64,000 bases of DNA, taken from positions 124,001 through 188,000 of the forward strand of contig NZ_JBDPLH010000002.1 in NCBI RefSeq assembly GCF_040187885.1, written 5' to 3'. The DNA is from Roseateles_E cavernae (lineage in GTDB: Bacteria; Pseudomonadota; Gammaproteobacteria; Burkholderiales; Burkholderiaceae_C). The notes below the pieces were generated by a model that made no database searches, was not told where the DNA came from, and saw nothing but the letters and a program-made list of their open reading frames with translations. Made by a program: the position numbers and the translations under genes. Shown here piece after piece: positions 42,048-50,443 of the stretch (within the stretch, counting starts at the first letter, position 1; each line of letters begins with the position of its first letter).

Positions 42048-42141
42048 GCAGGGTGGTGGGGTGCCCCGGCAGCGCAAGTCAAGGAGGAGCCCGCGCAGCG
42101 GGCGGGGGACATGGAGCTGCTGGGGCACCCCGCCGCCCTGC
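42048..42141. repeat. REP-like palindromic element, unit 2 (inverted)
   Basis: A 94-bp unit: 26-bp arms (42048-42073 and 42116-42141) pairing with three mismatches, enclosing a 44-bp core whose reverse complement aligns to the core of unit 1. The inner stem here is GCCCGC-TGC-GCGGGC on the reverse strand; relative to unit 1 a G-C pair is swapped for C-G, a compensatory change. Arms are unrelated to those of unit 1. It ends 14 bp before the aminotransferase stop. Confidence 0.75.
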
Positions 42142-42155
42142 ATCGTCACCACTGA

Positions 42156-43820
42156 TCAAAACCGCTCGGCCAGCATCTCCCTCAGGATCTGCCGCTTGAT
42201 GGTCTTGTTGCTGAGTCCTTCGCCCTGCCACCACCAGCCGTCCTGCTGCATGCGGCGGGCGGCGGCCAGGCAGCGGCGGCAGACCTCGTCGAAATCGGCC
42301 TCGCTGTAGTCCAGGCTGAAGATCAGCCGGCCGCTGCCGACCCAGGACAGCCACAGCCCCTGCTCGCGCAGATATAACTGCAGCATCCAGTTGTAGCGCG
42401 AGGGCAGCTCGAAGGTCAGGGTCCAGATCGAGGACAGGTGGGCGGCGCGCAGCGGCAGTCCGGCCTCGCTCATCAGGCGGTTGAAGCGCGCGGCGCGCGC
42501 GTCCTGCTGCGCCTCCAGATCGCGGTAGAGGGCCTGCACCTCGGGCCGCTGCAGATGCTCGAGAAAGACTGACATCGCCCCCATCACATAGGGGTGGGCG
42601 TTGAAGGTGCCGCGCGCGAAGCAGATGTCGGCCGGCCGCTCCTCGCGCCAGCGCTTCATCAGCGCGGCCTTGCCGCAGACCACGCCCACCGGCAGGCCGC
42701 CGCCCAGGCTCTTGCCGTAGGTGACCATATCGGCCTTGACGCCGAAGTACTCTTGCGCGCCGCCGCGCGCGAGCCGGAAGCCGACGAAGACCTCGTCGAA
42801 GATCAGCACGATGCCGCGCTCGCTGCAGACCTGGCGCAGCTGCTGCAGCCAGGCGGTGTAGGCGGTGCGGTCAAAGCCGGCGCTGCGCGAGCTATCCACC
42901 AGGGTCGAGTCGCCCGGCGCGCCGCGATTCGGGTGCAGGGCCTGCAGCGGGTTGACCAGCACGCAGGCGATGTCGCGCCGCGTGCGCAGCACCTGCAGGC
43001 TTTTCTCGTCCATGTCCTTCAGCGTGTAGGTGTCGCGCGGCGGCTGCGGGTTGCCGGGGCCGGGCTGCACGTCCTCCCACCAGCCGTGATAGGCGCCGCA
43101 AAAGCGCACCAGATGGCTGCGCCGCGTGTGATAGCGGGCCAGGCGCACCGCCTGCATCACCGCCTCGGTGCCCGACATATGAAAGCTCACCTCGTCCAGG
43201 CCCGAGATCTCGCGCAGCCGCGCGACGTTCTCGGCCACCACCGGGTGGTAGGCGCCCAGCAGCGGCCCGAGCTCGGCCACCCGCGCGCTGCCCTCGGCGA
43301 TGCTGCGCTTGTAGAACTCATGGCCGAACAGATTGACGCCGTAGCTGCCGCTCAGGTCCCAATAGCGCTGGCCGTCCAGATCGATGAGGCGGTTGCCCGC
43401 GCTGGCCTGCATGAAGCTGCCCAGCTTCAGGTGCTCGCGCAAGTAAGGGCTGAACTGGAAGGGCACGCGGTAGGCGCCGGTGAACTGCAGATCGGAGATC
43501 GCCTCGCGGGCCTGGGCTGTCAGGGCGATGCTCCGGGCATGGCGGCTGTTGAGTTCGGCGGCCAGCGCGGCGAAGCCGGCGCGGCGCTGCGCCTGCACCT
43601 CGGCGGGCGCCGCGTCGGCGCCGAAGAAGCGTGCCTCGTCATAGGCATAGCCGGGCAGCAGGCCGGCCACCCGCTTGGCCATGCGCGAATGGCCGGCCAG
43701 CGAGCGGTGCTTGGCGCGCGAGAGCTGCAGGCGCTGGCGCGCGCGCGGCAGCGCCGCCACTAAGGCCAGCGCGGCGGCGGCCACCAGGGTCAGCTGAAAA
43801 ACGGGCAGGGTTTCAATCAT
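42156..43820 (-). CDS. Membrane-anchored class III PLP-dependent aminotransferase
   Basis: Protein of 554 residues. A hydrophobic N-terminal helix (about 7-27) is followed by a spacer of about 90 residues and a class III aminotransferase / glutamate-1-semialdehyde aminomutase-like domain. The PLP region shows FDEVFVGFRLARGG (Asp), TYGKSLGGGLPVG (Schiff-base Lys) and the SGTEAVMQAVRLAR phosphate-binding block. A membrane anchor is unusual for this family. It is transcribed divergently from a phosphatidylserine decarboxylase gene with a 70-bp gap, suggesting a lipid or membrane-borne substrate. The reaction is not known. Confidence 0.83.
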   Translation of the reverse strand: MIETLPVFQLTLVAAAALALVAALPRARQRLQLSRAKHRSLAGHSRMAKRVAGLLPGYAYDEARFFGADAAPAEVQAQRRAGFAALAAELNSRHARSIALTAQAREAISDLQFTGAYRVPFQFSPYLREHLKLGSFMQASAGNRLIDLDGQRYWDLSGSYGVNLFGHEFYKRSIAEGSARVAELGPLLGAYHPVVAENVARLREISGLDEVSFHMSGTEAVMQAVRLARYHTRRSHLVRFCGAYHGWWEDVQPGPGNPQPPRDTYTLKDMDEKSLQVLRTRRDIACVLVNPLQALHPNRGAPGDSTLVDSSRSAGFDRTAYTAWLQQLRQVCSERGIVLIFDEVFVGFRLARGGAQEYFGVKADMVTYGKSLGGGLPVGVVCGKAALMKRWREERPADICFARGTFNAHPYVMGAMSVFLEHLQRPEVQALYRDLEAQQDARAARFNRLMSEAGLPLRAAHLSSIWTLTFELPSRYNWMLQLYLREQGLWLSWVGSGRLIFSLDYSEADFDEVCRRCLAAARRMQQDGWWWQGEGLSNKTIKRQILREMLAERF

Positions 43821-43890
43821 CGCGGCTCACCATCGAGATGTCACAGAGGACGGGCAGACTGCATCTGTAACCCAGGCTCTTGACTCCTTG

Positions 43891-44757
43891 ATGAAAGCCA
43901 TCCAAGCCGCCGCCACCCGCTGGCGCGACCGCCTGCTGCTGCAGGAGGATCTGAACTTCCTGCTGACCAACCGGATTCCGCGCATCGCGGTGAGCCGCTG
44001 GATGGGCCGCTTCAGCCGTATCGAGAGCCCGCTGCTGGCGCGCTTGTCGATTGCCGTGTGGCGGCTGTTCACCGAGCTGGACCTCAGTGACGCCAAGCAC
44101 AGCCGCTTTCGCAGCCTGCACGATTGCTTCATCCGCGAGCTCAAGCCCGGCGCGCGGCCGCTCGCCCCCGAGCCCGGCGCGCTGGTGAGCCCCTGTGACG
44201 CCATCGTCGGCGCCTGCGGCCGGGTCGAGGCCGGCCGGCTCTACCAGGCCAAAGGCTTTCCGTACCGCATCGAGGATCTGTTCGGCGATGCCGCGCGCGC
44301 CGCGCCCTATCGCGAGGGCAGCTTCGTCACGCTGCGGCTGACATCGGCGATGTACCACCGCTTCCATGCGCCGGCCGATCTGCGCGTCGAGCATGTGACC
44401 CATCTCGCCGGTGACACCTGGAACGTCAACCCGATTGCGCTCAAGCGCGTCGAGCGATTGTTCTGCCGCAACGAGCGCGCCGCGCTGCATGCCCGCCTGG
44501 CCGATGGCCGGCCCATCGCGCTGGTGCCGGTGGCAGCCATCCTGGTGTCCAGCCTGCGCCTGCATGCGCTGGACCTGCTGCTGCACACCGGCTACGCCGG
44601 CCCGCATGAGCTGCCCTGCAATGCCCGCTATCAGAAGGGCCAGGAGATGGGCTGGTTCCAGCATGGCTCGACCATCCTCGTCTTTCTGCCGCCGGGCCTG
44701 ACGCTGCGGGTGGCCAGCGGCCAGCGCCTGCGCATGGGCCAGCTGCTGGCCTCCTGA
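43891..44757 (+). CDS. Phosphatidylserine decarboxylase family protein
   Basis: PSD-type decarboxylase of 288 residues that makes phosphatidylethanolamine or decarboxylates a related serine-bearing lipid. Family residues are intact: the SPCDAIVG Asp, YHRFHAP histidines, and the self-cleavage site HGST within GWFQHGSTI (LGST in E. coli), where Ser becomes the pyruvoyl group. The N-terminal 60 residues are helical and may bind the membrane. The ATG at 43891 is used; a TTG just upstream is in frame. As the main psd of Burkholderiales lies elsewhere as a rule, this may be a second, specialised copy (inference). Confidence 0.85.
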   Translation: MKAIQAAATRWRDRLLLQEDLNFLLTNRIPRIAVSRWMGRFSRIESPLLARLSIAVWRLFTELDLSDAKHSRFRSLHDCFIRELKPGARPLAPEPGALVSPCDAIVGACGRVEAGRLYQAKGFPYRIEDLFGDAARAAPYREGSFVTLRLTSAMYHRFHAPADLRVEHVTHLAGDTWNVNPIALKRVERLFCRNERAALHARLADGRPIALVPVAAILVSSLRLHALDLLLHTGYAGPHELPCNARYQKGQEMGWFQHGSTILVFLPPGLTLRVASGQRLRMGQLLAS

Positions 44758-44841
44758 GGCCCGGGCCAGCCCCCCGGAAAACAAGGCTTGATTCTTGCGG
44801 CGGGGCATAGCATGCTCGGGCCGAGGTCCCCCACCCCCACC

Positions 44842-45339
44842 ATGCTGCCGCCCACCGTTCTCGATGTTGAAGCCTCCGGATTCGGCCGTGGCAGCTATCC
44901 GATCGAGGTCGGTTTCGTCGAGCCTGAGGGGGCGCTGTTCTGCAGCCTGATCCAGCCCCTGCCCGACTGGCAGCACTGGGACGAGCAGGCCGAGGCCTTG
45001 CACGGCATCAGCCGCGATGTGCTGCACAGCCGCGGCAAGCCGGCCGACTGGGTGGCCCAGCAGATCAACCGGCGCCTGCATGGCCAGACCGTCTATTGCG
45101 ACGGCTGGGGCCACGACTATCCCTGGCTGGCGCGGCTGTTCGAGAGCACCGGCCAGGTGCCAGGCTTCAAGCTGCAGGACCTGCGCATGCTGCTGAGCGA
45201 GGCCGAGGCGGCGCGCTGGCACGAGACCATGCTGCAGGTGCGCGCCGAGCAGAACCTGCGGCGCCATCGCGCCAGCAGCGACGCGCGGGTGCTGCAGTTG
45301 GCGCTGCAAAGAGTCAAGCGGGTGGCGGCGCTGCTGTAG
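44842..45339 (+). CDS. DnaQ-like (DEDD) 3'-5' exonuclease domain protein
   Basis: RNase T/DnaQ-type exonuclease of 165 residues. ExoI contains DVEASGFG (D and E metal ligands), exoII is around LHGISRDVLHSRG to YCDGWGHDYPW (Asp), and exoIII includes the HRASSDARVLQLAL His-Asp. These four acidic residues bind two metal ions. Substrate (DNA or RNA) cannot be told. The start at 44842 is chosen; an earlier Met at 44788 precedes low-quality sequence. It overlaps the convergent GGDEF gene by 26 bp. Confidence 0.8.
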   Translation: MLPPTVLDVEASGFGRGSYPIEVGFVEPEGALFCSLIQPLPDWQHWDEQAEALHGISRDVLHSRGKPADWVAQQINRRLHGQTVYCDGWGHDYPWLARLFESTGQVPGFKLQDLRMLLSEAEAARWHETMLQVRAEQNLRRHRASSDARVLQLALQRVKRVAALL

Positions 45340-47956
45340 CGGGGCCGCCGCGGTAGCAGCCGCGCCCGGCTCGCTTGGCCTCGTAGAGCCGGGCGTCGGC
45401 CTCGGCCACCATGGTGTCCAGATCGGCCGAGCCGCCGGCGGCCACGCAAAAACCGATGCTGACGCCGATGCCGAGCTCCAGCGCCTCGATGCTGAAGGGC
45501 TGGGAGATCACCCGCAGCAGCTTGGCCGCCACCGCCTCGGCATCCGCCGCCGAGGGCAGGGCCGGCAGCAGCACCGCGAACTCGTCGCCGCCCAGCCGCG
45601 CCACCAGATCCTGGGGCCGCAGCGCATGGCGCAGCCGGCCGGCCACCGCACGCAGCAAGGCATCGCCGACCGGATGGCCATGCTGGTCATTGACCGGCTT
45701 GAAGCGGTCCAGGTCCAGATAGAGCAGGGTCAGCAGGCTGTTGTGCTGGCGGGCGTGGGCCAGCTGCTCATCGGCGCGCAGCGCGAAGCCGCTGCGGTTG
45801 AGCAGCTGGGTCAGCGGGTCGGTCTGCGAGGCGTCGCGCAGCCGCGCTTCTTCGGTGCGGACCTCGGTGATGTCGCGGGCAATGCTGATCACGCCCTCGA
45901 TCTCGCCACTCTCCAGCTGCAGCGGCGCATAGTGCAGCTCGATGACCAGCGGCGGGTCGGTATAGCGCTTCTCCAGATGGGCGCTGCGGCCGGCCAGCGC
46001 GGTCTCGATCAGCGGCCGGCTCAGCGCATAGTCGGTCGCGCCCAGCAGCTCGCTCAGGGGGCGGCCCAGCCAGGGCTCGCGCTCGATCTGGAAGCGCTGG
46101 GCGAAGGCGCGGTTGAAGAACAGCAGGCGCTGCTCGCGGTCCAGCACAGCAATCATCGTCGCCGCCGCCTCGGCCACCGCCTTCAGCATGGCCTCGCTGC
46201 GCTCGCGTTCGTGCTGGGCCTGCACCTGGTTCGAGATATCGCGCAGCAGCACCGAGACGGTCGCTATCTGCTGGCGTTCGTTGCGATGCACCAGCACCGT
46301 GCTGGCCACCGGCACGGCCCGGCCCTGCAGGTCCAGCACCGCGCTGCGGCCCTGCCAATGGCCTTGCTGCAAGGCCTCGGCCGGTATGGTGTCGAGAAAG
46401 CTGTGTGGCTCGATGCTGCGCATGAAGCGCCGAAAGTCCAGTGCGTCCAGCGCCGCATCGGGCGCCAGGCCCAGGCGCTGCCGGCCGGCCGGGTTCAGAT
46501 AGCGCAGCCGGCCCTCGGCGTCGAACTGACAGACATAGTCGGGCGTGCGGTCGAAGATCGCGCCCAGGGTCAGCTCGGCCTGGCGTTGCGCGACCCGTTC
46601 GGTGACATCGTCGACCGTGCCGGCCGCACCGACCACCCGGCCGTTGACCCGCAGCGGCGCGGTGCGCACCGAGAACAGGCGTTGCTGGCCGTCGGGTCGC
46701 AGCAGCTGGCGCATCGCATTGATGGCCTCGCCCTGGCCGACACGCTCGCGCCAGCGCTCGCGCACCTGGGCCCGCTCGGCTTCGGGCACCATCGCCAGCC
46801 AGCCCCATTCCTGCCGCTCGGCGCCGAAGCCATGCAGGCGCAGATAGGTCTCGTTGGCGTAGATGATGCGGCCCTGGGCGTCGCAGCGGAACAGGCCCAG
46901 CGGCGAGGCATCGCTGGTGGCCAGCAGCGCGGCATCGCGCTCGCGCGCGGCCCGCTGCATGCGGGCCAGCATCAGCGTGATCAGTAGGGCCGCGACCGAG
47001 ATGACCGCGCTCAGCGTCAGCAGCAGATCGCGCTGCTCGGCATGGTTGCCCAGGGTCGCGCTGAGGCCCTGGGCCAGCAGCACCTGGACACCGAAGTCGT
47101 TCAGGGTCTCGAAGCTGACCAGCCGGGCCAGGCCGTCGGTGGCGGCACCGCTGCTGACGAAGCTGCCGCTGGCGCCGGCCAGCAACTGGCGGCGCCTGGG
47201 CTCATCGGCAAATAGATCGCGGCCGACGAAACCGGCCAGCTCGGGCACGCGCAGCAGGCCCAGTCCGTCGCTGCGCAGCAGGGCCACCGCACTCTCGTCA
47301 CCGCGCGAGTAGGGGCGCAGCAGCTCGGCCAGGCGCCGGGTGTCGACCATGGCCACCAGGCTTTGCAGCTCGCCGACCGGCGCACTCATGCGCATCGCCA
47401 GCGGCAGATAGATCGGGCCGCCGGCGCGCAGCTGCAGCGGCGCGCCCAGCATCACCCCCTCGGCCTCGGGCGAGGCCAGCAGGGTGATGAAGTCGGCCTT
47501 GGGCAAGGTGGCGAAGGGCTGGCCGGGCTGGGCCGGCAGGCGGAAGAGGCGGCCGTCGGCGCTGGCCAGCATCACATCGACCAGCTCGCGCGAGGTACCG
47601 CGCAGGGCCTCGGCCAGCTGCACCAGCGAGGCATCGTTGAGCGGGTCGCCGCGGCTGCGGGTCAGCAGCCACAGATCGAGGGTGCGCAGATTGCCCTCGG
47701 CATCGCGCAGCACCGCCTCGGTCTGGGCGGATGCGGCGGCGGTCTGGCTGGCCAGCTCGCGCTTGTACTCGTCCATCAGCCGCTGCGGGTAGACGATGGA
47801 GAACCAGGCCACCACGCCCCACAGCATCAGCAGCACCAGGCCCAGCGCGACAAAAGGCCCGGCCGCCAGCAGGCGCTGGCCGGCCCGCGAATCGAGCCAG
47901 CGGCTCGGCGCGGGCCGGGGTGCCGCGCGGCCTGCTGTATCGAGGGTTGAGCTCAT
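45314..47956 (-). CDS. Membrane diguanylate cyclase with Cache-like sensor and PAS domains
   Basis: Cyclic-di-GMP synthase of 880 residues. TM1 (about 33-55), a periplasmic Cache-like sensor (about 60-310), TM2 (about 315-335), three PAS domains (about 345-460, 465-590, 595-710) with PAC boxes, and a C-terminal GGDEF domain. The catalytic motif is the full LGGDEF and an inhibitory RxxD site (RPQD) sits five residues before it, so activity should be product-inhibited. No EAL domain. The signal is not known. Confidence 0.9.
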   Translation of the reverse strand: MSSTLDTAGRAAPRPAPSRWLDSRAGQRLLAAGPFVALGLVLLMLWGVVAWFSIVYPQRLMDEYKRELASQTAAASAQTEAVLRDAEGNLRTLDLWLLTRSRGDPLNDASLVQLAEALRGTSRELVDVMLASADGRLFRLPAQPGQPFATLPKADFITLLASPEAEGVMLGAPLQLRAGGPIYLPLAMRMSAPVGELQSLVAMVDTRRLAELLRPYSRGDESAVALLRSDGLGLLRVPELAGFVGRDLFADEPRRRQLLAGASGSFVSSGAATDGLARLVSFETLNDFGVQVLLAQGLSATLGNHAEQRDLLLTLSAVISVAALLITLMLARMQRAARERDAALLATSDASPLGLFRCDAQGRIIYANETYLRLHGFGAERQEWGWLAMVPEAERAQVRERWRERVGQGEAINAMRQLLRPDGQQRLFSVRTAPLRVNGRVVGAAGTVDDVTERVAQRQAELTLGAIFDRTPDYVCQFDAEGRLRYLNPAGRQRLGLAPDAALDALDFRRFMRSIEPHSFLDTIPAEALQQGHWQGRSAVLDLQGRAVPVASTVLVHRNERQQIATVSVLLRDISNQVQAQHERERSEAMLKAVAEAAATMIAVLDREQRLLFFNRAFAQRFQIEREPWLGRPLSELLGATDYALSRPLIETALAGRSAHLEKRYTDPPLVIELHYAPLQLESGEIEGVISIARDITEVRTEEARLRDASQTDPLTQLLNRSGFALRADEQLAHARQHNSLLTLLYLDLDRFKPVNDQHGHPVGDALLRAVAGRLRHALRPQDLVARLGGDEFAVLLPALPSAADAEAVAAKLLRVISQPFSIEALELGIGVSIGFCVAAGGSADLDTMVAEADARLYEAKRAGRGCYRGGPATAAPPPA

Positions 47957-47982
47957 CGTGCGCCCATTGTGCCAAGCATGGC

Positions 47983-48014
47983 AAAAGGCCCGCAGCCTGT
48001 TACAGCTGCGGGCC
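47983..48014 (-). terminator. Intrinsic terminator of the beta-barrel gene
   Basis: On the minus strand GGCCCGCAGC pairs with GCTGCGGGCC (10-bp stem, 8-nt loop) followed by TTTT. It lies 46 bp past the stop of the outer-membrane gene at 48060. Confidence 0.8.
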
Positions 48015-48059
48015 CGGTGTCAGGTCTTGCCCGGACCTCGCCGGGCAGGACGCCAACGA

Positions 48060-48560
48060 TCAGAAGCGGAAGTCGATACCGGCCGAGAAGACCTTGACAT
48101 CGCTGGCGGGCTTCTGGAACTCGGCGCGCAGGCCGACTTGCTTGCTCACGGCATAGCGGGCGCCGAAGCCGAACAGGGCCTTGGTCTCGCTGTCCTTGTC
48201 ACGCTGGCCTTGGGCCGAGGCCTTGACCTCGATACGGTTCACGCCGACGCGGCCGAACACGCTGAAGTCCGTACCCAGCGGTGCCGACAGCACTGCCGAC
48301 AGCTGCAAGGCGGAGCCCTTGACAGTCACGGGCACATTGAAGACGGAGACCGTGTCCTTGCCCAGGGTGCGATAGCCAGCTTCGGCAGCGATGTTCTCGC
48401 TGAACTGGTAGCCACCGTACAGATTGAGGCCGGTGTCCTTGAACTTTGCGCCTTGTTCGCTGATGCGGGTCTGACCCACGTCAGCGCCAATATAAAAGCC
48501 TTCGGCTTGGGCAGCGGTCGACAGGGTGGCCACCAGGGCCAGGGCGATGATGTTCTTCAT
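48060..48560 (-). CDS. Small outer-membrane beta-barrel protein (OmpA-like barrel)
   Basis: Predicted 166-residue outer-membrane protein. It has a signal peptide ending TAAQAEG (residues 1-20), eight amphipathic beta strands (FYIGADVGQT, LNLYGGYQF, IAAEAGYRTL and so on) and a terminal Phe in AGIDFRF, as needed for BAM insertion. It resembles the porin-like OmpA/OprF N-terminal barrel without a peptidoglycan domain. GGAGG is 9 bp before the ATG. Its own terminator follows and another precedes it, so it is monocistronic. Confidence 0.88.
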   Translation of the reverse strand: MKNIIALALVATLSTAAQAEGFYIGADVGQTRISEQGAKFKDTGLNLYGGYQFSENIAAEAGYRTLGKDTVSVFNVPVTVKGSALQLSAVLSAPLGTDFSVFGRVGVNRIEVKASAQGQRDKDSETKALFGFGARYAVSKQVGLRAEFQKPASDVKVFSAGIDFRF

Positions 48561-48600
48561 GAGAGGGTTCCTCCGAGGGATTGTTTTGGACTGCTTGTGC

Positions 48601-48628
48601 AAAAAAACGCCCCCCTTGCGGGAGGCGT
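48601..48628 (-). terminator. Intrinsic terminator after the CWC gene
   Basis: Read on the minus strand, ACGCCTCCCGCAAGGGGGG forms a stem closing with GCGT and is followed by seven T residues (48607-48601). It ends the CWC-protein transcript 62 bp past its stop. Confidence 0.75.
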
Positions 48629-48690
48629 GCGGCATTCTCGTAAACCCTAGGAATTCCGGCAAGACAGTCTGGCGCTTTGGCGCCACACCC

Positions 48691-48906
48691 TCAGGAGGGA
48701 TGCAGCACCGGCGCGCCGTCCTGCAAGGCCTTCAGGCAGGCAATGCACAGGCAGCGCTGGTAGTTCTCGCGCAGCGTGCTCATCAGTTCCGGCGAGAGGC
48801 GCAGATCGAAGCAGTCGCACACCGCCTCGCCGACGCCGCAGTGGAAAGGCCCGCCGCAGCGCGGGCAGGTTTCGTTGAGGGCGGCGGGTGACGGCGTCGG
48901 GTCCAT
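48691..48906 (-). CDS. Cysteine-rich CWC family protein
   Basis: Small 71-residue protein with the CWC-family pattern CPRCGGPFHCGVGEAVCDC and a later CLCIACL. Seven cysteines in CxxC-type pairs probably bind zinc. Role unknown. Its start overlaps the stop of matB by 1 bp, so it may be read from the mat operon. Confidence 0.8.
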   Translation of the reverse strand: MDPTPSPAALNETCPRCGGPFHCGVGEAVCDCFDLRLSPELMSTLRENYQRCLCIACLKALQDGAPVLHPS

Positions 48907-50438
48907 CAGGCGAACAGCGTCTTGTGCTGCTCGCGCAGCTGGTTCTTCAGCACCTTGCCCATGGTGTTGCGCGGCAACTCGGCAACGACGAAGACCTTTT
49001 TCGGGATCTTGAAGTTGGCGATCTTGCTTTTCAGCGCCGCGATGATGGCCTCGCCGTCCAGCGCCGCCCCGGGCTTGGCCACGACCACGGCCACCGCGCC
49101 CTCGCCGAAGTCAGGGTGGGGCAGGCCGATCACCGCCGATTCGGCGACGCCGGCCATCTCGTTGATATAGCCCTCGATCTCGGCCGGGTAGACGTTGTAG
49201 CCGCCCGAGATGATCAGATCCTTGCTGCGGCCGACGATGGTGAAATAGCCGCGTGCGTCGCGCTTGCCGACATCGCCGGTCTTGAACCAGCCATCGGCGG
49301 TGAACTCTTCCTTGGTTTTTTCAGGCATGCGCCAGTAGCCCGAGAAGACATTGGGGCCGCTGACCTCGATATTGCCGATCTCCTCAGGCCCGCAGTCGCG
49401 GCCCTGATCGTCACGCACGCGCACGCCGACGCCGGGCAGCGCGAAGCCGACCGTGCCGCCCAGGCGATCGCCATCCTCGGCGCGGTAGGGGTTGGACGTC
49501 AGCATCACCGTCTCGCTCATGCCGTAGCGCTCCAGGATGGTGTGGCCCGTGCGGCTCTGCCAGTCCTTGAAGGTCTCCAGCAGCAGCGGTGCCGAGCCGG
49601 CGATGAAGAGCCGCATGGTCTTGCAGGCCGCCTTCGTCAGCGCGGCCTCGCCCAGCATGCGCACGTACAGCGTCGGCACGCCCATGAAGACCGTGGCCTC
49701 GGCCAAGCGCGCGATCACCGCCCTGGGCTCGAACTTGCTGAACCAGATCATCTTGCTGCCATTGAGCAGCGCGCCATGCGAGGCGACAAACAGGCCGTGC
49801 ACATGGAAGATCGGCAGCGCGTGGATCAGCACATCGCCCGGCCGCCAACCCCAGTAGTCCTTCAGCGTCTGCGCATTGCTGAGCAGATTGCCGTGGCTCA
49901 GCATCGCCCCCTTGGAGCGGCCGGTCGTGCCGCTGGTGTAGAGGATGGCGGCCAGCTCGTCGGCGCGCTTGGATGCGGGCTGGTGCTGATCGCTCTGCGC
50001 GGCGGCGCGGTCCAAGAGGGTGCCCGTGCGGTCCTCATTGAGCGTGAAGACGTTCTGGGTGCCGGCCTGGAAGGCGATCTTGGACACCCAGCCGAAGTTC
50101 TTGCCGGCACAGACCACCACCGCCGGCTCGGCATTGGCGATGAAGTACTCGATCTCGGCGGCCTGGTAGGCGGTGTTGAGCGGCAGGAAGACATAGCCGG
50201 CGCGCAAGACCGCCAGATACAGCATCAGCGCTTCGACGCTCTTCTCCGTCTGCACCGCGACCCGGCTGTCCGGCGGCAGGTCCAGCGAGGCCAGCAGATT
50301 GGCCATCATCGCGGTGGCGCGCTCGATATCGCGCCAGCTGTAGCTCAGGCCGTGGCCGTCGGCGCATTCGATCGCCACGGCATCCAGATCGGCCGGGAAG
50401 GCCGCGCGCAGCGCGGCGAAGACATTGGCATTCTTCAT
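48906..50438 (-). CDS. matB: Malonate-CoA ligase (malonyl-CoA synthetase)
   Basis: Acyl-adenylate-forming enzyme of 510 residues that activates malonate with ATP and CoA. Core motifs are YTSGTTGRSKGAMLSHGNL (P-loop), YGMSETVMLTSNP, the DGWFKTGDVG hinge and the C-terminal PRNTMGKVLKNQLR with catalytic Lys. The RAGYVFLPLNTAYQAAE and LGEAALTKAACKTMRLFIAG blocks are typical of MatB. It is last of the mat genes after the Bug receptor, which ends 5 bp upstream. Product malonyl-CoA is then decarboxylated by MatA to acetyl-CoA. Confidence 0.92.
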   Translation of the reverse strand: MKNANVFAALRAAFPADLDAVAIECADGHGLSYSWRDIERATAMMANLLASLDLPPDSRVAVQTEKSVEALMLYLAVLRAGYVFLPLNTAYQAAEIEYFIANAEPAVVVCAGKNFGWVSKIAFQAGTQNVFTLNEDRTGTLLDRAAAQSDQHQPASKRADELAAILYTSGTTGRSKGAMLSHGNLLSNAQTLKDYWGWRPGDVLIHALPIFHVHGLFVASHGALLNGSKMIWFSKFEPRAVIARLAEATVFMGVPTLYVRMLGEAALTKAACKTMRLFIAGSAPLLLETFKDWQSRTGHTILERYGMSETVMLTSNPYRAEDGDRLGGTVGFALPGVGVRVRDDQGRDCGPEEIGNIEVSGPNVFSGYWRMPEKTKEEFTADGWFKTGDVGKRDARGYFTIVGRSKDLIISGGYNVYPAEIEGYINEMAGVAESAVIGLPHPDFGEGAVAVVVAKPGAALDGEAIIAALKSKIANFKIPKKVFVVAELPRNTMGKVLKNQLREQHKTLFA

Positions 50439-50443
50439 CTGAC

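Noticed and set aside
41877..42152. 91-codon minus-strand and similar plus-strand frames in the repeat region
   Set aside because: They run through hairpin arms and are rich in Pro, Gly and Arg; they look like spurious frames generated by the repeats.
41875..42155. Retron or diversity-generating element for the paired palindromes
   Set aside because: No reverse transcriptase gene is near, and the repeat layout (two inverted core-bearing hairpins) fits a REP-like family better.
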